The notes under the pieces are model-generated. The model did not search any database, was not told where the DNA came from, and saw only the letters and a list, made by a program, of their open reading frames with translations. The position numbers and the translations under genes are program-made. Source: Portulaca oleracea (Eukaryota > Streptophyta > Magnoliopsida > Caryophyllales > Portulacaceae). Taken from it: 64,000 bases of DNA. The stretch is taken from positions 14,331,001 through 14,395,000 of the forward strand of contig CM055882.1 in NCBI GenBank assembly GCA_029582165.1, written 5' to 3'. Below, in pieces: positions 47,213-58,097 of this stretch. Numbering within the stretch: position 1 is the first letter of the stretch; each line of letters begins with the position of its first letter.

Positions 47213-48441
47213 ATGGTGGCAACTAGACAAACTTCTGCTTCTAGGCAAATAACACAGCATACTGCTAGCAGACACCCAAATCCAGTCACAAAAATGAGCA
47301 AACAAACAGGGTAACATATCAAAGGGGACCAACGGGAAATTGTGAACGATGATAATACTACTGTCATCCAAACTGCTACGGGTAACAAAACAGCTGAAGA
47401 ACTCATCCTGGAGTCTTTTAATAAAGAATTAAAAAGGAGTTCTTATGCCTCTTTGTTCAAGGAGGATGACGGGATGCAATTACACTACATGGAACTAGTT
47501 AGTGTCGAAGGAATTAAATGCGCCAAGCTAGAAAGAGAAGATGTGATGGAATCTATTGAGTACTGGAACAACTCGATCATCTGCTGTATTCTCGGTGTGA
47601 ATCCGCCCATTGAGGTCATGAATGGATTTCTACGTAGAATTTGGCGACAATTGGAGATTGTGCAAATCTCTGATGTCAAAAAGGGAATGTACATGGTGAG
47701 ATTTAATTCCACTGCAGATAAAGATAAGGCTTTGAATCAAGGATTCTATTTCTTTGATAGTAAGCCTCTCATAGTAAGGGAATGGAATGAGAATCTTGAC
47801 ATTGACGTTGATTCGATTGCTTCACTACCTATTTGGGTAACTATGCCTGATCTTCCCTTCAAATTCTGGAGCAGTGAAGGACTAAGCAAAATAGCAAGTA
47901 TCCTAGGGGTCCCTATTAAGACTGATCGGCAAACAAAAGAACGAGTCAAATTGGGATATGCGAGGATACTCATTGAAATGCAACTCAATGGTCCTTTCCC
48001 CGACTATGTTGACTACATGGACCACAATGACAAATTAATGAGGCAGCGCATACAATATGACTGGAAACCGACTCGATGTACACATTGCAAGATGTTTGGC
48101 CATGAAGAAGCTACTTTTAGGAAGAAACTTCAATGCAAATACTGTCACAAATCAGGGCACGAGGAGAACCAATGCAGGCAGAAAACCGAACACAGCAAAA
48201 AAATAGAGCAAAAGAAAGATTAGGCCAGGCCACAATCTGATAAAGAAGGGTTCAAGACGCCAAAAAACACTCTAGTGTGGAGGCCAACCACACAACCAAT
48301 CATTACGGACAATACAAACAGATTCGAGATCTTGCAAGAAGAAGGTGGTACCACAATACCAGAATCGACACCAGATGGCAATGCCCAATCTCCAAAACAA
48401 AACCCTGATGCAGAACATCCTCAGTTGGAACGTCAGAGGGC
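47213..48441 (+). pseudogene. LINE ORF1 (DUF4283-like plus CCHC knuckles), interrupted by stops
   Basis: Nucleic-acid-binding ORF1 protein of a plant L1. The ATG at 47213 is in frame with the main body but is cut by TAA at 47312. The body is then open from about 47342 to TAG at 48221. The same frame continues to 48441 (including NRFEILQEEGGTTIPE), so that TAG is probably also secondary. DUF4283-like region about 47400-47900 (WNNSIICCILGVNPPIEVMN, GMYMVRFNSTADKDKALNQG). Two zinc knuckles follow: CTHCKMFGHEEATF, where the last Cys is replaced by Phe, and CKYCHKSGHEENQC, intact. The end overlaps the start of ORF2 in another frame. Confidence 0.82.
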
Positions 48442-49511
48442 TTAACAGCCCGGAGAAGCAAGAAGACCTTCGAGTCTTCTTGCGTCAACAGGGGGCGGGT
48501 CTCATTGGACTGTATGAAACAAAGATCCCCCAGCGAAACATTAATCGAGTCCATAACAATGTTTTTAATCATTGGAACTCGACTACAAACATTCAGCATT
48601 GTCAGAAAGTACGCATTTGGGTTGCATGGAATCCATGAGACTATGAAGCCGAAGTTCTAGAGAGTTCCGCTCAGCACATCCATATGAGAATTGTAGTTGT
48701 CCACAACAACACCACCTTTCACATTACTTGGGTTTATGGGCACAATGACCTCAATGAGAGAGAACCTCTTTGGGAAGCTCTACAAAAGATTGCAGATGGG
48801 ATGGAAGGACCTTGGGCTGTTTTAGGTGACTTTAATGCGATAATGACGGAAGAAGACAAAATTGGTGGAGCCAAAGTTGAATCGTTCATGACTCAACCGA
48901 TGACACAATGTGTCCAACACTGTTGCCTTCATGAGCCACCTTATTCAGGGACCTACTACACATAGACCAATGGCCAAATCCGCTCTAGGATAGATCGACT
49001 ACTGGTAAACGCTCAATGGTACCTACTTACAGACTTGTTGCAGGTCAACTTAAAGGCATCTGGACTGTCAGACCATTCAGTCATCACTATCAACTTCATG
49101 GAGATGAAAAGACCGAAGCAACCATTTAAGTTCTGTGACATGTGGACTAAAGATGATCGCTTCAACAAGCTGATTCAGGACACACTTACGGAGACTCCGG
49201 AGGGACACAAAATGTTTCAATTAACACAATTCCTCCATAAGCTTCGTCCGAAGCTGCAAGCTCTTCATAGGGATAGATTCCATGATATTTACACACAAGA
49301 AATTGCAGCAAGAGATAAACTCACAAATCTCCAGGATATGCTCAATCAAGATCCGACAAACACTAAGCTTCAGCAGGAGGAACATCAGCAGAGAAGCCAA
49401 TACTACGACATTTTACACTCGTCTCTGCTCTTGAAACGACAGCAAAGTAAACTGGCATGGGATGATATGGGTGACAGCTGCTCGAAACTATTCTTTGCTA
49501 AGATGAGATGA
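48408..49511 (+). pseudogene. LINE ORF2 endonuclease (APE-type) region, two nonsense codons
   Basis: Starts MQNILSWNVRGLNSPEKQED, the usual opening of plant L1 ORF2. Endonuclease motifs: NWN-like SWNVRG, the YETKI block holding the catalytic Glu, WVYGHND, GDFNAI and SDHSV. TGA at 48636 and TAG at 48963 interrupt the frame; both fit loss of a Trp codon (NP-W-DYE and YT-W-TNG contexts). The frame ends at TGA 49509, where the RT frame begins one base earlier, marking a frameshift. The endonuclease cannot be made intact from this copy. Confidence 0.85.
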
Positions 49512-51787
49512 ACGCCGCACCGTATGTTCGTGAAATCGAAACCAGTGATGGTACTAAAGTCACAGGGCTGCAGGAAGTCAACGAACAACTAAGCATGTTC
49601 TATAAAACCCTGCTGGGGAACAACGAGCTACAGCAAACAACATTGCAAGAAGATATATTCAATATGGGCCCTCGACTAAACGGTGTTCAACAGATCAAAC
49701 TCAGTAGGCCAATATCGGACAGGGACTTCAAGGAAGCCATCTTCTCAATACCCAATGACAAAACACCAGGACCAGACGGGTACTCCAGTGGTTTTTACAA
49801 AAGTTGCTGGAATCAAATAGGAGATCTTGTCTCAGCTGCTGCTCAGGAATTTTTCATCACAGGAAAGCTCCTCAGACAACTGAATGCAACTAATTTGACT
49901 CTTATTCCGAAAGTGCCAAATCCACGCAAAGTCACTGAGTTCCGTCCTATAGCCTGCTACAACACATTCTATAAGGGCCTCACCAAAATCATTGCATCAC
50001 GATTGAGAGAGGTCCTCCCTGTTCTAATCAACCCAAGCCAAGCAGCTTTTGTGCCCGGGCGACAGCTCCTCCACAACGTTCTGCTCTGCCAAGAGATTGT
50101 AAGAGGTTACAACCGATCGTCTATCACGCCGAGATGCTTGATGAAAATAGACCTTCAAAAAGCCTTCGATTCGGTGCATTGGAGTTTCATTGAAGAAGCA
50201 CTTCATGCGTACCGATTCCCGGGATGGCTAATTAAATGCATAATGGCTTGTGTCACATCGCCCATCTTCTCCATTTGCTCGAATGGCATCTCCTCTCCCA
50301 ATTTCAGCGGGAAACGAGGTCTAAGACAAGGAGATCCGATGTCTCCACTTCTATTTGTTCTGACAATGGAATACCTCTCACGATCTATCCAATACTTCGT
50401 CAGTAATCAACCCGGTTTTAAATATCATCCAAACTGCAGGCGTCTACAAATCACTCACCTTGTTTTTGCAGATGATCTGATCCTGCTATCCTTGGCTAAT
50501 AACACCTCCATTCGAACCCTTAAGAATGCTTTTGACCACTTCTCAGCAGCCACAGGCCTTATCGCTAATAATGGAAAATCAGAAATGGTCATTGGGGGTG
50601 TATCCAATGATGCCGCAACAGCCCTCATTGCTGACACAGGATTCAGAGAAGGTACGCTACCCTTCAAATACTTGGGAATCCCTATCTCCTCCAGTAACCT
50701 CACAAAAAATGATGCCAACATTCTTGTGGAAAAGATTCTCTCACGAATTAAAACATGGGAAAGCAGGCACATCTCTTATGCTGGCAGAGTCACTTTGATT
50801 AACTCTATTCTGATGGGGATTTATAGCTTCTGGGCGAGAATAATTGCCATTCCTAAGCACGCCATTGAAGAAATTACTCGCTTTTGCCGTAATTTTCTCT
50901 GGGGCTCTTCCTCTCATTATAGTAAAACCCCTATGGTGGCCTGGGGGGTTGTTTGCAGACCAAAACATCTGGGAGGACTGGGCCTCCGAGATCTAACATC
51001 GTGGAACAATGCCAACATTGCACGACTGGTGTGGGCGATTCAGAGGAAAGAGGATAACTTATGGTTCAAATGGGTTCATGTCAAATACATTCAAGGGTCT
51101 TCCTGGTGGGGATATCAACCTCCTTATGATGTCTGCACTTACTTTAAGCACCTCTGCCTTGTTAAAGAATCCTTCAAATGGGGCTGTGAACCCGGAAACA
51201 GATGGCACTGGAAAGGAGGAGAGGCTTCAACAACGGGAGATTACGATGCAACAGGTGGATACATTTGGAGCCTGGGAACCATGCATGAGGTGGGATGGGC
51301 CTCAATCATTTGGAACCCCCTATCGATCCCACGCCAGTCCTTCATCACATGGGTCCTTCTACACGGGAAACTCCCAGTCAGAGCTAGAACAATGCGTTGG
51401 CAACCTAGTGGTCACTCCCTTTGTCCCTACTGTGATTTGGAGATTGAAACTATTGACCACCTTTTCCTTGATCGCGCTTTTGGAAAAGAGGTAAGGCATT
51501 CTTTGGGAAATTGGGGTCTCGGTCAACTGTCAACCTCCCAAGAATGGAAACAACAGCTGTGCGATCTCCGAAACACCAGTAAAGAAGCTCAACTGAATTG
51601 TGCTTTCCTCACAGCGTATGTCTATCATATATGGACTGAAAGGAACTACCGTGTCCACAAAACTCAAAGCGTTACTCCTCAAATGATAGTTACGAAAGTG
51701 AAAAATGATGTAATAAATAAGGTCATTATGGTAGCGAAAATTAGGAAGAAATACGACAGACTGGTTGATATAGTACTTAGTATGTGA
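49508..51787 (+). CDS. LINE ORF2 reverse transcriptase and zf-RVT region, open frame of 759 aa
   Basis: Would copy element RNA at the target site. RT blocks in order: NDKTPGPDGYSSGFYKSCW (about residue 85), FRPIACYNTFYKGLTKIIAS, PSQAAFVPGRQLLHN, LMKIDLQKAFDSVHW, RGLRQGDPMSPLLF, then the catalytic VFADDLILL (about 318-326) and FKYLGIPIS. A zf-RVT region follows near 600-660 (FITWVLLHGKLPVRARTMRW, CPYCDLEIETIDHLFLD). All expected catalytic Asp residues are present. It is separated from the endonuclease by a frameshift at about 49508, so the ATG used here is only the frame's first Met. Ends without an RNase H domain. Confidence 0.88.
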   Translation: MNAAPYVREIETSDGTKVTGLQEVNEQLSMFYKTLLGNNELQQTTLQEDIFNMGPRLNGVQQIKLSRPISDRDFKEAIFSIPNDKTPGPDGYSSGFYKSCWNQIGDLVSAAAQEFFITGKLLRQLNATNLTLIPKVPNPRKVTEFRPIACYNTFYKGLTKIIASRLREVLPVLINPSQAAFVPGRQLLHNVLLCQEIVRGYNRSSITPRCLMKIDLQKAFDSVHWSFIEEALHAYRFPGWLIKCIMACVTSPIFSICSNGISSPNFSGKRGLRQGDPMSPLLFVLTMEYLSRSIQYFVSNQPGFKYHPNCRRLQITHLVFADDLILLSLANNTSIRTLKNAFDHFSAATGLIANNGKSEMVIGGVSNDAATALIADTGFREGTLPFKYLGIPISSSNLTKNDANILVEKILSRIKTWESRHISYAGRVTLINSILMGIYSFWARIIAIPKHAIEEITRFCRNFLWGSSSHYSKTPMVAWGVVCRPKHLGGLGLRDLTSWNNANIARLVWAIQRKEDNLWFKWVHVKYIQGSSWWGYQPPYDVCTYFKHLCLVKESFKWGCEPGNRWHWKGGEASTTGDYDATGGYIWSLGTMHEVGWASIIWNPLSIPRQSFITWVLLHGKLPVRARTMRWQPSGHSLCPYCDLEIETIDHLFLDRAFGKEVRHSLGNWGLGQLSTSQEWKQQLCDLRNTSKEAQLNCAFLTAYVYHIWTERNYRVHKTQSVTPQMIVTKVKNDVINKVIMVAKIRKKYDRLVDIVLSM

Positions 51788-51853
51788 TTCGAGGGATCTT
51801 CCCTCCACTTCCTGTATGCTACATTGATTTGGTTAATATAACCTGTTTTCTTG

Positions 51854-51858
<5 letters not shown>

Positions 51859-51896
<38 letters not shown>
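51859..51896. repeat. (TA)n tail at the LINE 3' end
   Basis: TA run after TTGTGCAAAA at the end of the short LINE 3' UTR. Confidence 0.95.
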
Positions 51897-51899
<3 letters not shown>

Positions 51900-51903
51900 T
51901 CAT

Positions 51904-53128
51904 CTAAGCGGGACTTTAAAATACTGACAGTTACAACTTACAAGCTTATTATGTGAGCATCCAATGTTTACAAATAGATTGCCTCCTAAAAGCCTTCTTA
52001 AAAAGAACAGGTTAGTGAATTTTAAAAGATTTAGACGTAGACAACACTATTTTTATCTCTGCAAGCATTTTGTATTCCGATTAACGGATTAAGTATTGAC
52101 AGTTAGTTCATACAGTAAACCCTAAAAGTTTATGGGGACAATATCAAAAAGAAGGTGGGCCATGATTTGGGGCTTCTATGCTAGTAAGAAATGGGCCTAG
52201 CTTAAGTAAACAGATCGTCTGACTGAGACTTGAGAGGCTACATTTTGTGGCCACAGCCGTATTCGGCCCAAAACATCCTAATAATTGAACTCATATTTTT
52301 CAGCCTATAAAATATACTACAAAATTGTGATGTAAAACAACATAATGTATATGTACATTACTCATTTACCACCTTATAAACATTCTTTTGGTTAAAGTAA
52401 CATATGTTCATGTATTAAACTAAACGATATTATATTCATATAAATATAACACAATTATGTCCGATTAAGATATTTTTTCTATTATATTGTTTCTTCCAAA
52501 AATAATATCTTTCTTACATTTTAAGGCACTAACAATACCAGAAGAACAAATGACAAATAAATCTAGCTCTTAAAAAGTTACCCAGTGTAAGATGTCAAGA
52601 ATAGCTAATTTGAAGCCAAATGATGACCAGATTCAGACCTATGTTAAAGTTATTTGTCTATGATAAACTTACTGAACTAGAAATCAAAGGATCCAAAAAA
52701 AAAATTCATCCCCAAATATGACCCAAAATCTTATTGAACCAGATATGACTCGATCCTATATTAACACAATGACTTGGAAAAAAAAATGATAAAAGTGTGT
52801 TTAAAGTGGAGAATGGCCACGTCATAATGATAAGAAGTTGGTGTGGGATTCTCTCCTAGTTGACAGACTTTCTCTCCTCCTTTTTCTTCAATTCTTTGAG
52901 TTCTGGAATTCTGCAACATTTCAGAACTCAAAGGAATGAAAGAAAATGAAGAGAGATGGTATGTCAAATAGGAGAGAGAGTGTCAGAATTCCATGAGTTT
53001 CATTCCGCAGTGTCAGTGCTCTAAAGAGCAGGACAAGTAGTTCCAAACTTAACGAGGAGTACTGGTATGTTGGAGATAATCGTAGATATAAAATACATGA
53101 TGAGGAGGCAGAAATTAAACTAGCCACG
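51904..53128. other. AT-rich intergenic DNA upstream of OBAP1, no gene recognised
   Basis: No coding frame with family resemblance and no clear transposon ends. Confidence 0.55.
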
Positions 53129-53240
53129 TTTTACGTATTTATCTCTCCATGCATATATGTTGATCTTCTGTTTATATATCAATTCCATATGTAACATTTG
53201 CATGGTGACCAAGTGTTGACGTTTCACATCTTGTATAAAA
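53129..53240 (+). promoter_or_regulatory. OBAP1 promoter: ABRE-like, RY and TATA elements
   Basis: CCACGTTTTACGT (about 53124-53136) resembles ABA-response cores. CATGCATAT at 53148 is an RY motif as bound by seed B3 regulators. TTGCATGG follows at ~53198. TATAAAA at 53234-53240 is a plausible TATA box about 180 bp before the start codon. The combination fits seed-maturation expression, which is known for OBAP genes. The motifs were read by eye. Confidence 0.5.
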
Positions 53241-53419
53241 TACAAATCCCAATACTCCTTCTGGAACCCTCTATTAATATTCATCCTTCATCCCTTTCAC
53301 TTCACTCATTAAATTCAAAAAATAAAAAAGACAATATATTAGCGTCAGAGAAGAAGTAGAAAGAAAAATACGAAAGATCCAGTGAGTGCTGCCAATTAAT
53401 AAAATCTTTAATAAAAAGT

Positions 53420-55380
53420 ATGTCGACCCACCCGGAAGTTCCCGGCGAGCCCACGAAGACAGGCACCGCCATGCTGGAGACCGCCACCGCCGCCGTACAG
53501 AAGTTTGGTCCCATCAACAAAATCCACCAGCACCTATGCGCGTACGTATACCCTATTAATTCTCTCAAAAATAACAAATAATCTAGCTTTCAACCTTTTT
53601 GTGTGTGCCAAAATTTTAAATCTTTATTGGTTTGATAATTATCACATGAATGATTATTTTTTCTAAATTTATAACGAATAATTTCCTCAATAAATTATAA
53701 CGAACAATATTATTGTAAAATATTGTTTTGTTATTTGTTAAATATTTTAAAATTGATGTCATGAAATGATGACAATTGTAAAGATAAAAGTAAGATGTTA
53801 TTTTCCAGTTTAGGCTATGTTCTTTTCCATGGTTGTGGCACCGTAGTTTGTCACAACCCACCACAAAATACCATTTTATCACAATTCATCACAATCCACC
53901 ACAAATTACCTTTTTCACAATTACTAATATAATATATATATATATATACATACAAAAAAACACCGCAACATACCAATAACCCGCCACAATTTCATCATCT
54001 CATATCGCGTCATATCGTAAATACCGCATAAAAGAACATGATTTTAGTTCTATGTATTGATAATATAAAAATGAGAGATAAATTTAAATAAATTATTGTA
54101 TTATTAATGTTGTATTAGAACGGTAGAGTGATACATGTTATGAAAAATAAAAAGTTAATAAAAAAAAGTTAATTGAAGTGGTAAAATATTGAGGAATGTA
54201 GGAAGTATAATTATCCAGAAAATATGTAAGTAATTAATTAATGAATGAGTTAATCGATCAGGTTCCATTTCTATGGGGACGACATGACCCGACAATTGGA
54301 AGCCCACCACTTCTGCGGGCACCAGAACGAGGAGATGCGGCAGTGCCTGATCTACGACAGCCCGGACGCAGACGGCCGCCTCATCGGTATCGAGTACATC
54401 GTGTCGGAGAAGCTTTTCATGACCCTCCCGGACTCGGAGAAGCGGCTGTGGCACTCCCACGAGTACGAGGTCAAGAGCGGGGTCCTCTTCTTTCCGGGCC
54501 CAGTCCCCGGCCCGGTCCAGCGCCAGGACCTGGCAAAGGTCGCACAGACCTACGGCAAGACCATACACTTCTGGCAGGTTGATCGCGGGGATAACCTCCC
54601 CTTGGGCATCCCCCAAGTCATGATGGCTCTTACTCGCGATGGCCAGCTCTATTCCCACCTTGCTCAAGGTATATATGCTATTATTATCGCACCGTCTAAC
54701 CAATATGTGTATTACCCATCATTTTTTTCTAATCAATTTAAAATGTTTGGAAAAATCAACCATTTTACAAATAATTTCATATTTTAACTATTTTTGAAAA
54801 AAATTTATGTGGGAAGAAGGGTTAGGAAATTCCAGCCAATTTTAACCATTTTACATTTTATTTATATTCTTTTTTCTACTATTTGAAAATTATTGAAAAA
54901 ATAATCGGATTACCAACTTTCTTTCCAATTAATTTTGAACAGTTGAAAGAATATTGGTAGGAAAATTTTTTCACCATTTTAGTAAAAGTGGTTGAAAATT
55001 TTAACCAATTTCTCCTCCTGAAATTAGAAAAAATAGTTGAAAAATTAGAAAATATGAAATGATTGTTAAAACGATTAGTTTTTCCCCATCATTTTAAATT
55101 GGTTAGAAAAAATGGTTGGTAATATATATATTTTTAGTAGTGATCTCCCTTATTTAGGTTAGTTTTGTGGTTGTTGATTATGGGTGAATATGCAGATGTT
55201 GAGAAGAGGTACAATGTGAACTTTGACAAGGAGAGGAAGCTCAGGGAAAGCATGAAGGGACTGGAGCACGGGATCCATCCGTTGGCGAATGCCGAGGGAA
55301 AAGGCCTCAGGACACAGCTCAGGGAAGTCGATTGCCACCCTGGTGCTGGAGCTCACGCACCACCTAGAGTCTTCGTTTAG
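53420..55380 (+). CDS. OBAP1: Oil body-associated protein 1 (OBAP1, DUF1264 family)
   Basis: Seed lipid-droplet protein needed in plants for normal oil body size. Exons: 53420-53541, 54262-54668, 55196-55380; phases close at 237 aa (family ~230-245). Starts [23 protein letters not shown]1264 signatures: [78 protein letters not shown] and [20 protein letters not shown]. The exon 3 end ([14 protein letters not shown]) is typical. No transmembrane segment is seen. Exon 2 is very GC-rich compared with the surrounding DNA. Both introns carry inverted-repeat elements. The family also includes an OBAP2 type; the assignment to OBAP1 rests on the motif wording. Confidence 0.93.
53814..54042. mobile_element. 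MITE in OBAP1 intron 1
   Basis: Left end GCTATGTTCTTTTCCATGGT pairs imperfectly with right end (reverse complement) AATCATGTTCTTTTATGCGG. The interior has CACAATCCACCACAA-type repeats and CCGCAACATACC motifs. The target duplication is unclear (TTTAG-like on both sides). Confidence 0.5.
54714..55122. mobile_element. Inverted-repeat element in OBAP1 intron 2
   Basis: Left CCCATCATTTTTTTCTAATC and onward TCAATTTAAAATG pairs with the reverse complement of the right end (CCATTTTTTCTAACCAATTT then AAAATGATGGGG). The interior is AT-rich with AACCAATTTT and GGTTGAAAA motifs. No coding frame. Confidence 0.5.
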
Positions 55381-55890
55381 TGCGTACGTGCTTCAAATCA
55401 GCTCTTTGTTTGCTGGTTAACATCAGACCTGATGTTCGTTTACTGCTTAAGATCAGGTCGGGCTTTTGTTCCTATATATATGTAGCCTTACTAGCTTATA
55501 GGATGGGAAATGAAAGTGGTTACATATATATGTTTCTTGCTGGACATCTTGGTTATGTACGTCGTAGTTAACTATGAAGTTTATTACAAAGCTTGAGCTT
55601 ACTTTAGCTGGAGGGGGTGGATGTGAATGAAGCTATATATGTATGTATGTGTATGGGTATCTTAGTGTTTCTTGTTACAGGTACAATAACATAAATATGG
55701 TCAACCTTCTGATGGTAATATCTCTTATATTTTTTTTTATGTAGAGTGACAAGTGTCTTGACTTCGACATTAATATATTATCATTTTTAAGCTCAATTTT
55801 TTGATAGTTATTACTAATTATAAGTGTTGGTTTATTTTAACAATTAAAATTGATATACTAATAATTGAATTTCATTTGATAGGTATATAT
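55381..55890. other. OBAP1 3' UTR and AT-rich downstream DNA
   Basis: Holds the 3' UTR of the OBAP1 gene, with TATATATATG-rich stretches. No clear polyadenylation signal or coding frame was picked. Confidence 0.45.
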
Positions 55891-55899
55891 TAAACTTTT

Positions 55900-56310
55900 T
55901 TAAAAAAAATTAAAAAAATACATAAAAGTGTGATTTTATATTATTTAGATGTATTACTATAGTGGTGGAAGTTAATTATGTAATTTGTTTTTAGTTTAAC
56001 TTACAAATATATGAATTTTATGGACAAATATATAAAAGTATAATAGTTATTAAGTAGGTCAAAAAATATAAATAATAGTTAATTTTATTAAATAGAAAAT
56101 ACATATTTTATATAGGTTTTATATTTAAGAAAAAATATAAATAAATAATTATTTTTATATTATTTATAAGTGGTAATAACCTAAAGTAATGAAACATACA
56201 TTTACAATGATTTAAATATACTTATATTTAACTTTATAAGTGATTTAGATAAAATGTAAGATGGTTAAGAATCATTTTGTGGCAAGATGTTTATCATTTT
56301 GTAAATTTTA
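55900..56310 (-). mobile_element. Second copy (inverted) of the 44254-44642 MITE
   Basis: The reverse complement of about 56110-56310 reads AACCATCTTACATTTTATCT, then AAATCACTTATAAAGTTAAA, then GTATGTTTCATTACTTT. This matches 44290-44400 almost base for base. The end CATCTTGCCACAAAATGATT corresponds to the MITE terminus. The far end is less clear. Confidence 0.65.
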
Positions 56311-57479
56311 AACAAAGATGAGACATTTCAGATGTGTCTTATCTCAAGATGTTTAACATTTTCATTTTTTTGTCTAGATGGATGATATATATTTAAAAAA
56401 TGAGCTAATTAATTAAACAAGGACCTTATGCATAGCTTGAAAAATAACGTAAAAGGATTAGTTCAATATTCAGGGTCATATCTCCAAGTCTCAATTCAAT
56501 ATTGAGTTATATCTCAATAACTTTAGCAGCCGGGGTGTTATAGAAGGTCATTTTTATACTAGTGTGAGTTTCAAAACCATGGACGGATCGGATGAGAGTT
56601 CCTATCTTTGAACTCTATGTGTCTTATCTTTCCAAAGATGCAATGATTTGATGGAGACATAAGCTAGCATGTATACGTCTACTTGGTTCGAGTTTTTTGC
56701 AAGAGTGGAGAGCATTGCATAGATCAAAATTATGTACAAATTTACTTACCTTGCATGTGGAGAAAACCCGTAATTAGGGGGTTAAGATTTATGGAGTTAT
56801 TAACAACGAAATTGTAGAATCGAATCGAGGATCATAAAATTCAAGAACATTAAATTCAAGTATATTAGGCAAATAACAAAAAGACTTCAGTATTAGTTAA
56901 AATCTTAACAAATACATTAGGTAAATGATCCGAGTACATTAGGTAAATAGCAAAAAGAATTCTGTATTAGTTAAAATTTTAACAAAGATTCTATACATTA
57001 GGAAAATAGCAAGAAAATTATGTAATATTGAAAATCTTAATAAATATTTACTATAAATGAAGCAACATGTTAAAAGTTAGGCCAAATAAGCACTTAGTTG
57101 GCCAAATAACCTTAGTTAAGTTGTGCTCTCCATCTCCTTCTCATTGTATTTGAAGATATCTCTTTCTCACACAATAAGTATATACTTGGTCAAATAAATT
57201 GAAAAACGATCATGAGCCCGAGCTCATGTACTTTATCCGCTCATACATGATGTTGTGATGATGTAGTGTTGTTTTTCTTTTTCTTTTTTTCAATAAGTCT
57301 TCTCTTTTAGTTCAATATTCTAATATATTTTGAGTTTGAATTTCTACTGCAGTTCAGTTATGATTTACATTTATCTATTTTTATTTTCTTTGTAATTTTT
57401 ATTATATTCATTTTATTATAATTGTGTAATTTAACTTTTTCCGTACTTGTAGGTGCATTTTCAATAAAAAAAAATAGTT
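56311..57479. other. AT-rich intergenic DNA, no gene recognised
   Basis: ATTAGGTAAATA-type motifs recur around 56865-57005 (AGTATTAGTTAAAATCTTAA and relatives), suggesting degenerate tandem repeats. A CCTTAGTTAAGTTGTGCTCT segment at ~57110 resembles the repeats at 58174-58490. Confidence 0.5.
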
Positions 57480-57880
57480 TATGAATACTGTATTATAGTA
57501 TAAATTTATGAACATTCACATTACAAATTATATATGAACATTGCATGGGAAATATTTATAAGCATTCATATACTGGTTCATGAACATTGTTGTTTAGATT
57601 TATGAACATTTATAGATTGGTTTATGAACATTGTGGTAAAAATGCTAAATTATATATGAGCATTAATCGTGTCGGAGGTTATGAAGATTCATATATTGGT
57701 TTACGAAGATGCATATACTGGTTTATGAACATTCATATACAGGTTTGTAAAAACGTCAGAGCTTGTTCTTAAAAATTATGAGCATTCATGTTAGAGGTTA
57801 TAACAATTTATATACTGATTTACGAACATTTGTGTATATCTTTTTGAACATTTATATTAGAAATTATGAACAAAGTTCCT
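57480..57880. repeat. Degenerate minisatellite of TTATGAACATTCATATACTGG type
   Basis: About 15 diverged units, mostly ~22-28 bp, built on TTTATGAACATTCATATACT-like wording with GAACATT or GAGCATT cores. The unit theme (ATGAACAT) echoes the foldback arms at 45900-46200 and the small foldback at 26385-26565. Confidence 0.7.
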
Positions 57881-58097
57881 ATTTTTTGTGAGCACTCTAT
57901 AATAGTTAAATGATAAAAAGAATTTTTAAAAACCAGCTTGAACAGAAAAAGATTAAGAAAACCAAAAATAAAAAAGGTGGAAATAGAATATATCTAAAAA
58001 AATTTACTGAAGGCACCGAAGTATTATCTCATTTATGCTAAATTCATTAAATTAAAAGATAATTATTTACATAATTTTGTAAAAAAAAAAATTGATG

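Larger units (their letters stand above)
46461..51896 (+). mobile_element. Nearly full-length L1-type LINE (non-LTR retrotransposon)
   Basis: Layout: a ~750-bp 5' UTR (GA-rich start AATCGGAAAGAGAGAGAG), ORF1 with DUF4283-like and CCHC domains, then ORF2 endonuclease, reverse transcriptase and zf-RVT, and a ~70-bp 3' UTR ending in a (TA)n tail (51859-51896). No RNase H domain is present. ORF1 carries two stops, the endonuclease two stops, and one frameshift separates endonuclease from RT; the RT frame is open. TTCTCAT lies outside both TA tracts (46405-46411, 51897-51903) as a possible short target duplication. The 5' boundary is therefore approximate. Confidence 0.88.

Noticed and set aside
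54155..54703. 182-aa minus-strand frame
   Set aside because: Antisense shadow of GC-rich OBAP1 exon 2.
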